This document shows positions 40,903-43,292 of a stretch of DNA of 43,292 bases, in pieces. Source of the DNA: Roseovarius aestuarii (GTDB taxonomy: Bacteria; Pseudomonadota; Alphaproteobacteria; Rhodobacterales; Rhodobacteraceae). Location of the stretch: the NCBI GenBank assembly GCA_027214255.1, contig JAPWHL010000029.1, forward strand, positions 1 through 43,292, read 5' to 3'. The translations under genes were made by a program, and so were the position numbers. How positions within the stretch are numbered: position 1 is the stretch's first letter; every line of letters begins with the position of its first letter. A model generated the notes under the pieces. It saw only the letters and a list, made by a program, of their open reading frames with translations, had not been told where the DNA came from and made no database searches.

Positions 40903-40916
40903 CTGACATCAATCAG
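40903..40916. promoter_or_regulatory. Crp/Fnr-type box CTGAC-N4-ATCAG
   Basis: CTGACATCAATCAG fits the palindrome. It lies 47 bases after the small conserved gene and 233 bases before the chosen start of the MlaE-like permease, or 121 before the small reading frame at 41,038. Confidence 0.6.
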
Positions 40917-41037
40917 CGTCCCGGAGGGAAGGGGGGCGTAAAGGTAATCCAAAAGTGCCTGCCCAGGTACGCCCCGCAGACTGGTGCGCAAGTCCCTTCC
41001 ACGCGGGGCACCTGATGAACCGATGTAAGGACTCGCT

Positions 41038-41148
41038 ATGCCTCGCTCTCGTCCTACTAACACACCGGCACAAGCTTTCCTTGTCATGCTCAGCATGCCG
41101 GAACGCCGCGCCACGGACGTGCCGGGTTCAAGCCCTGTCGGAGGATAA
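41038..41148 (+). CDS. Possible 36-aa leader peptide
   Basis: ATG at 41,038, eight bases after AAGGA, opens a frame of 36 codons (MPRSRPTNTPAQAF at the start, PGSSPVGG at the end). Its TAA (41,146-41,148) is followed after one base by the TTG start of the MlaE-like permease, and the ribosome site of the latter lies in its last codons. This arrangement suggests a leader with translational coupling, but the peptide itself has no recognised relatives. Confidence 0.3.
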   Translation: MPRSRPTNTPAQAFLVMLSMPERRATDVPGSSPVGG

Positions 41149-41149
41149 A

Positions 41150-42250
41150 TTGGCTGGACCAGCACCCGGTACGATAGTCCTGCGGGGCGATGTGAATTTG
41201 GCCAGCCTTGCCTCGACGCGGGCAATCCTTGGGTGCGAGGGAACAATCAAGGCGTTCGATCTGTCGGACGTTGGCGTGCTCGATACGGCGGGTGCCTGGC
41301 TGCTTTCCTCATGCCGCAATGCCGCGGCCCTCAAAGGCGAGACGGTTGCCGTCATCGGTGCAAGTCCAGCACAGACCCTGCTGCTTGAGACGGCAACAGA
41401 CGGCATGACGGACGTTGCTCAAGTCCAGCAACCGCGCGGCCCACATCATCGAATGGGAGATGGTCTGGTCGGACTGGGCGAAGCCGTCGGCAATAGGACT
41501 TCAAGCATAGCTGAAAGCCTTGGGTTTCTGGGCCTTGTCATGGCCAGGTTCGGCCGGACGGTCCTGCATCCATCGCGGCTGCGCCTGACAGCTCTGGTTC
41601 ATCACATGCACCAGACCGGGCTGAATGCGGTACCCATTGTGGTCCTGATGGGCTTTCTCATCGGCATCGTACTGTCATTTCAGGGTGCCTCGCAGCTACA
41701 ACAATTCGGTGCCGAGGTTTTCGTTGTCGACTTGATCGCTATTTCGATCCTGCGCGAACTCGGGATCCTGCTGACCGCGATCATCGTGGCGGGGCGGTCT
41801 GCGTCGGCATTTACGGCCACCATCGGGGCGATGAAAATGCGCGAGGAAATCGATGCGATGCGCGTGCTCGGACTTGATCCGATCGAGCTGCTGGTGCTGC
41901 CCCGTGTCTTGGCATTGGTGATCTTGCTGCCGCTGCTTGGGTTTATCGCCGACATGGCTGGTCTGGTTGGTGGAGCGTTGATGGCCTGGATCGAGTTGGG
42001 CATTTCGCCCGGCATGTTCCGCACCCAGCTGTTGAACAATACCGACGTGTCGCACCTGTTGATTGGTCTGGCCAAGGCACCAGTCTTTGCGGTGATCATC
42101 GGTGTTGTCGGCTGCCATCAGGGGATGCAGGTCAAGGGCGACACCGAATCGCTGGGCAACAAAACCTCACAATCGGTCGTGACCGCGATCTTTCTGGTCA
42201 TTGTCGTGGACGCATTGTTCTCGATCTTCTTTGCTGTCTGGGGGATTTGA
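41150..42250 (+). CDS. mlaE: MlaE-type ABC permease with N-terminal STAS domain
   Basis: TTG at 41,150 behind CGGAGG gives 366 residues. The first about 90 form a STAS-like domain (TIVLRGDVNLASLA, FDLSDVGVLDTAGAWLLSS). The rest is the MlaE permease: GLNAVPIVVLMGFLIGIVLSF, ISILRELGILLTAIIVAGRSASAFTATIG, MKMREEIDAMRVLGLDPI. MlaE moves phospholipids between the inner and outer membrane leaflets with MlaF and MlaD. The open frame continues upstream to 40,955 without coding character. It overlaps the ATPase start by one base. Confidence 0.88.
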   Translation: MAGPAPGTIVLRGDVNLASLASTRAILGCEGTIKAFDLSDVGVLDTAGAWLLSSCRNAAALKGETVAVIGASPAQTLLLETATDGMTDVAQVQQPRGPHHRMGDGLVGLGEAVGNRTSSIAESLGFLGLVMARFGRTVLHPSRLRLTALVHHMHQTGLNAVPIVVLMGFLIGIVLSFQGASQLQQFGAEVFVVDLIAISILRELGILLTAIIVAGRSASAFTATIGAMKMREEIDAMRVLGLDPIELLVLPRVLALVILLPLLGFIADMAGLVGGALMAWIELGISPGMFRTQLLNNTDVSHLLIGLAKAPVFAVIIGVVGCHQGMQVKGDTESLGNKTSQSVVTAIFLVIVVDALFSIFFAVWGI

Positions 42251-42538
42251 TGGACCTGGAGCCGATCATCACCATCCGTGGGCTAGACAACCGGTTTGGC
42301 ACGACTGCGGTTCATGAGGGCCTCGACCTCGATGTTTTCCGAGGCGAGGTGTTGGGGGTGGTCGGCGCCTCTGGTAGTGGTAAATCCTTGCTACTACGCA
42401 CCATTGTCGGTTTGCAGATCCCAAACGCTGGTCATATCTCGGTTCTGGGCACTGACGTGCTAACGGCCGATACGGAGCACCTGCGCACAGTGCAGAACCG
42501 CTGGGGCGTCATGTTTCAGGACGGCGCGCTATTTTCGT
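42250..42538 (+). pseudogene. mlaF: MlaF-type ABC ATPase, truncated by IS6 element
   Basis: The gene overlaps the permease stop by one base and encodes about 96 residues: GLDNRFGTTAVHEGLDLDV, Walker A GASGSGKS and the Q-loop MFQDGALFS. Then the IS6 terminal repeat begins. The signature, Walker B and the rest (about 160 residues) are lost, so no working ATPase is made and the Mla-like transporter is dead unless the missing part is supplied elsewhere. Confidence 0.85.
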
Positions 42539-43292
42539 GGTTCTGTCGCAAACTTTGCGGCACGACGGAATGCCTCGTGTCGCTGGACACAGTTAACCAG
42601 CGAGGGCCGCGAATTGCCGGAATGCGGGTTTTTCAGAGTGGTCGAATTGCCGTTTACGGATCATGTGTGCGACTTCGATGCCTTCCAGTGTTGCTGAGGC
42701 TGAGCTGAAGGATTTGAAACCTTTCATTTGCTTGGTCAGCTTCTTGATGAACCTGTGGTCCTGTTCGATTATGTTGTTCAGATACTTGACCTGCAAAACT
42801 TCGATCAGCCAGAACCAACCATTCAACAGCAGCAGGCAGTTCATGTTTTGCAGTCCAGCGAGATTTGCACCGCTCTTGTCGATGACCACTCTGTCGGGGA
42901 AGCCGTTGTTCCCGATTGCGCGGGTAAAGAATGCAGTTGCTGCTGCTTGATCCCGGCGCTCTGACAACATGAAATCAAGGGTTTTCCCGTGTTTGTCGAT
43001 GGCACGATAATAGTGGGTCCACTTGCCTCTCACCTTGATGTAAGTTTCATCCATCCGCCAGGATACAGCTGTTTTCTGCTTCCGTTTGTGCGCTTTCGCC
43101 GCGATCAGTGGCGCATATTTCACTACCCATCGGTTCAGGGTTGCGTGGTCGACATTGACCCCGCGCTCCGCCATGATCTCCTCCAAATCGCGGTAAGAAA
43201 CCGCATACCGAACATAGAAAAATACCGCGTACAGGATGACAGATTTGGGATAGTGGCTACCTTTGAAATCTATCGTCACGCTCTGATACCCA
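42539..43292 (-). mobile_element. IS6-family insertion sequence, transposase-containing part
   Basis: The element starts with the 18-base terminal repeat GGTTCTGTCGCAAACTTT at 42,539 and contains the transposase on the minus strand. It runs out of the window before its other end. Joined to the part at 1-77 it gives about 831 bases with 18-base ends, the normal size of an IS6-family element. Confidence 0.88.
42593..43279 (-). CDS. IS6-family DDE transposase
   Basis: The 228-residue protein has the IS6 family plan: FKGSHYPKSVILYAVFFYVRYAVSYRDLEEIMAERGV (helix-turn-helix), HATLNRWVVKYAP, catalytic Asp in WRMDETYIKV, second Asp in VIDKSGAN, Glu in IIEQDHRFIKK. Start GTG at 43,279 (VTIDFKG). Moves the element by replicative cointegrate formation and can mobilise DNA between two copies. 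Complete and probably active. Confidence 0.93.
   Translation of the reverse strand: MTIDFKGSHYPKSVILYAVFFYVRYAVSYRDLEEIMAERGVNVDHATLNRWVVKYAPLIAAKAHKRKQKTAVSWRMDETYIKVRGKWTHYYRAIDKHGKTLDFMLSERRDQAAATAFFTRAIGNNGFPDRVVIDKSGANLAGLQNMNCLLLLNGWFWLIEVLQVKYLNNIIEQDHRFIKKLTKQMKGFKSFSSASATLEGIEVAHMIRKRQFDHSEKPAFRQFAALAG

Noticed and set aside
40955..41149. N-terminal extension of the MlaE-like permease
   Set aside because: The extension is Cys/His/Arg-rich without domain; TTG at 41,150 has a strong ribosome site and starts directly at the STAS-like domain.
1..43292. CRISPR array, rRNA, tRNA, or plasmid replication/partition genes
   Set aside because: I looked for regular spaced repeats, tRNA-like cloverleaf and Rep/Par protein motifs and saw none.

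Overview
The window looks like accessory DNA of a marine Rhodobacteraceae-type alphaproteobacterium (Roseobacter group). This rests on protein flavour, high G+C coding bias, and a secondary Na+-type (N-type) ATP synthase cluster next to PHA synthase, phosphotransacetylase/acetate kinase and arginine deiminase genes. It is an inference; no rRNA, tRNA or replication gene is present.

Layout. Positions 1-77 are one end of an IS6-family insertion sequence. It cuts groEL after eight codons, downstream of an intact groES with a CIRCE heat-shock operator. Next come a small conserved gene divergent from a Crp/Fnr regulator, a 62-aa charged protein and an NTF2-like protein. Positions 2.9-7.2 kb hold poorly known small proteins, a repeat-containing secreted protein and a VirB1-like lytic transglycosylase, with a plasmid or conjugation flavour. 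At 7.55-8.3 kb lies a dead IS3-like transposase containing two inverted copies of a short palindromic element. Then follow cbpA-cbpM-P-type ATPase (minus strand), an HlyD/MacB-like efflux system, a CDF cation exporter, a permease with a mini-thioredoxin, and small envelope and cupin genes. The nine-gene N-ATPase operon atpDCQRBEFAG (18.9-25.4 kb) is followed by phaC-fabI-MaoC/PTA-ackA (25.6-30.8 kb). After an A/T-richer DUF4238 gene comes the arginine deiminase operon: YfcC-type carrier, arcA, arcB, arcC and a GNAT protein (33.1-38.5 kb). The right end repeats the left-end gene types in mirror order: charged small protein, a frameshifted Crp/Fnr regulator, and the divergent small conserved gene. 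An mlaE-like permease gene and an mlaF-like gene cut by an IS6 element (42,539 to the end) close the window.

How it fits together. Thirteen 14-bp palindromes of the form CTRAY-N4-RTYAR (consensus CTGAT/CTAAC-N4-ATCAG), plus one weaker copy, lie before nearly every transcription unit between 1 and 41 kb. That is the architecture of a Crp/Fnr-family operator (classical TTGAT-N4-ATCAA), and the window encodes two Crp/Fnr paralogues without FNR iron-sulfur cysteines. I propose that the island is one regulon for survival when respiration is limited. In this reading ATP comes from arginine (ADI) and acyl-phosphates (PTA/ACK). The N-ATPase uses ATP to export ions, PHA acts as a carbon and electron sink, and chaperones and metal exporters handle stress.

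The two partial IS6 ends are exactly the two complementary parts of one element of about 831 bp. The window may therefore be a circle opened inside the IS, or a segment flanked by direct IS6 copies.
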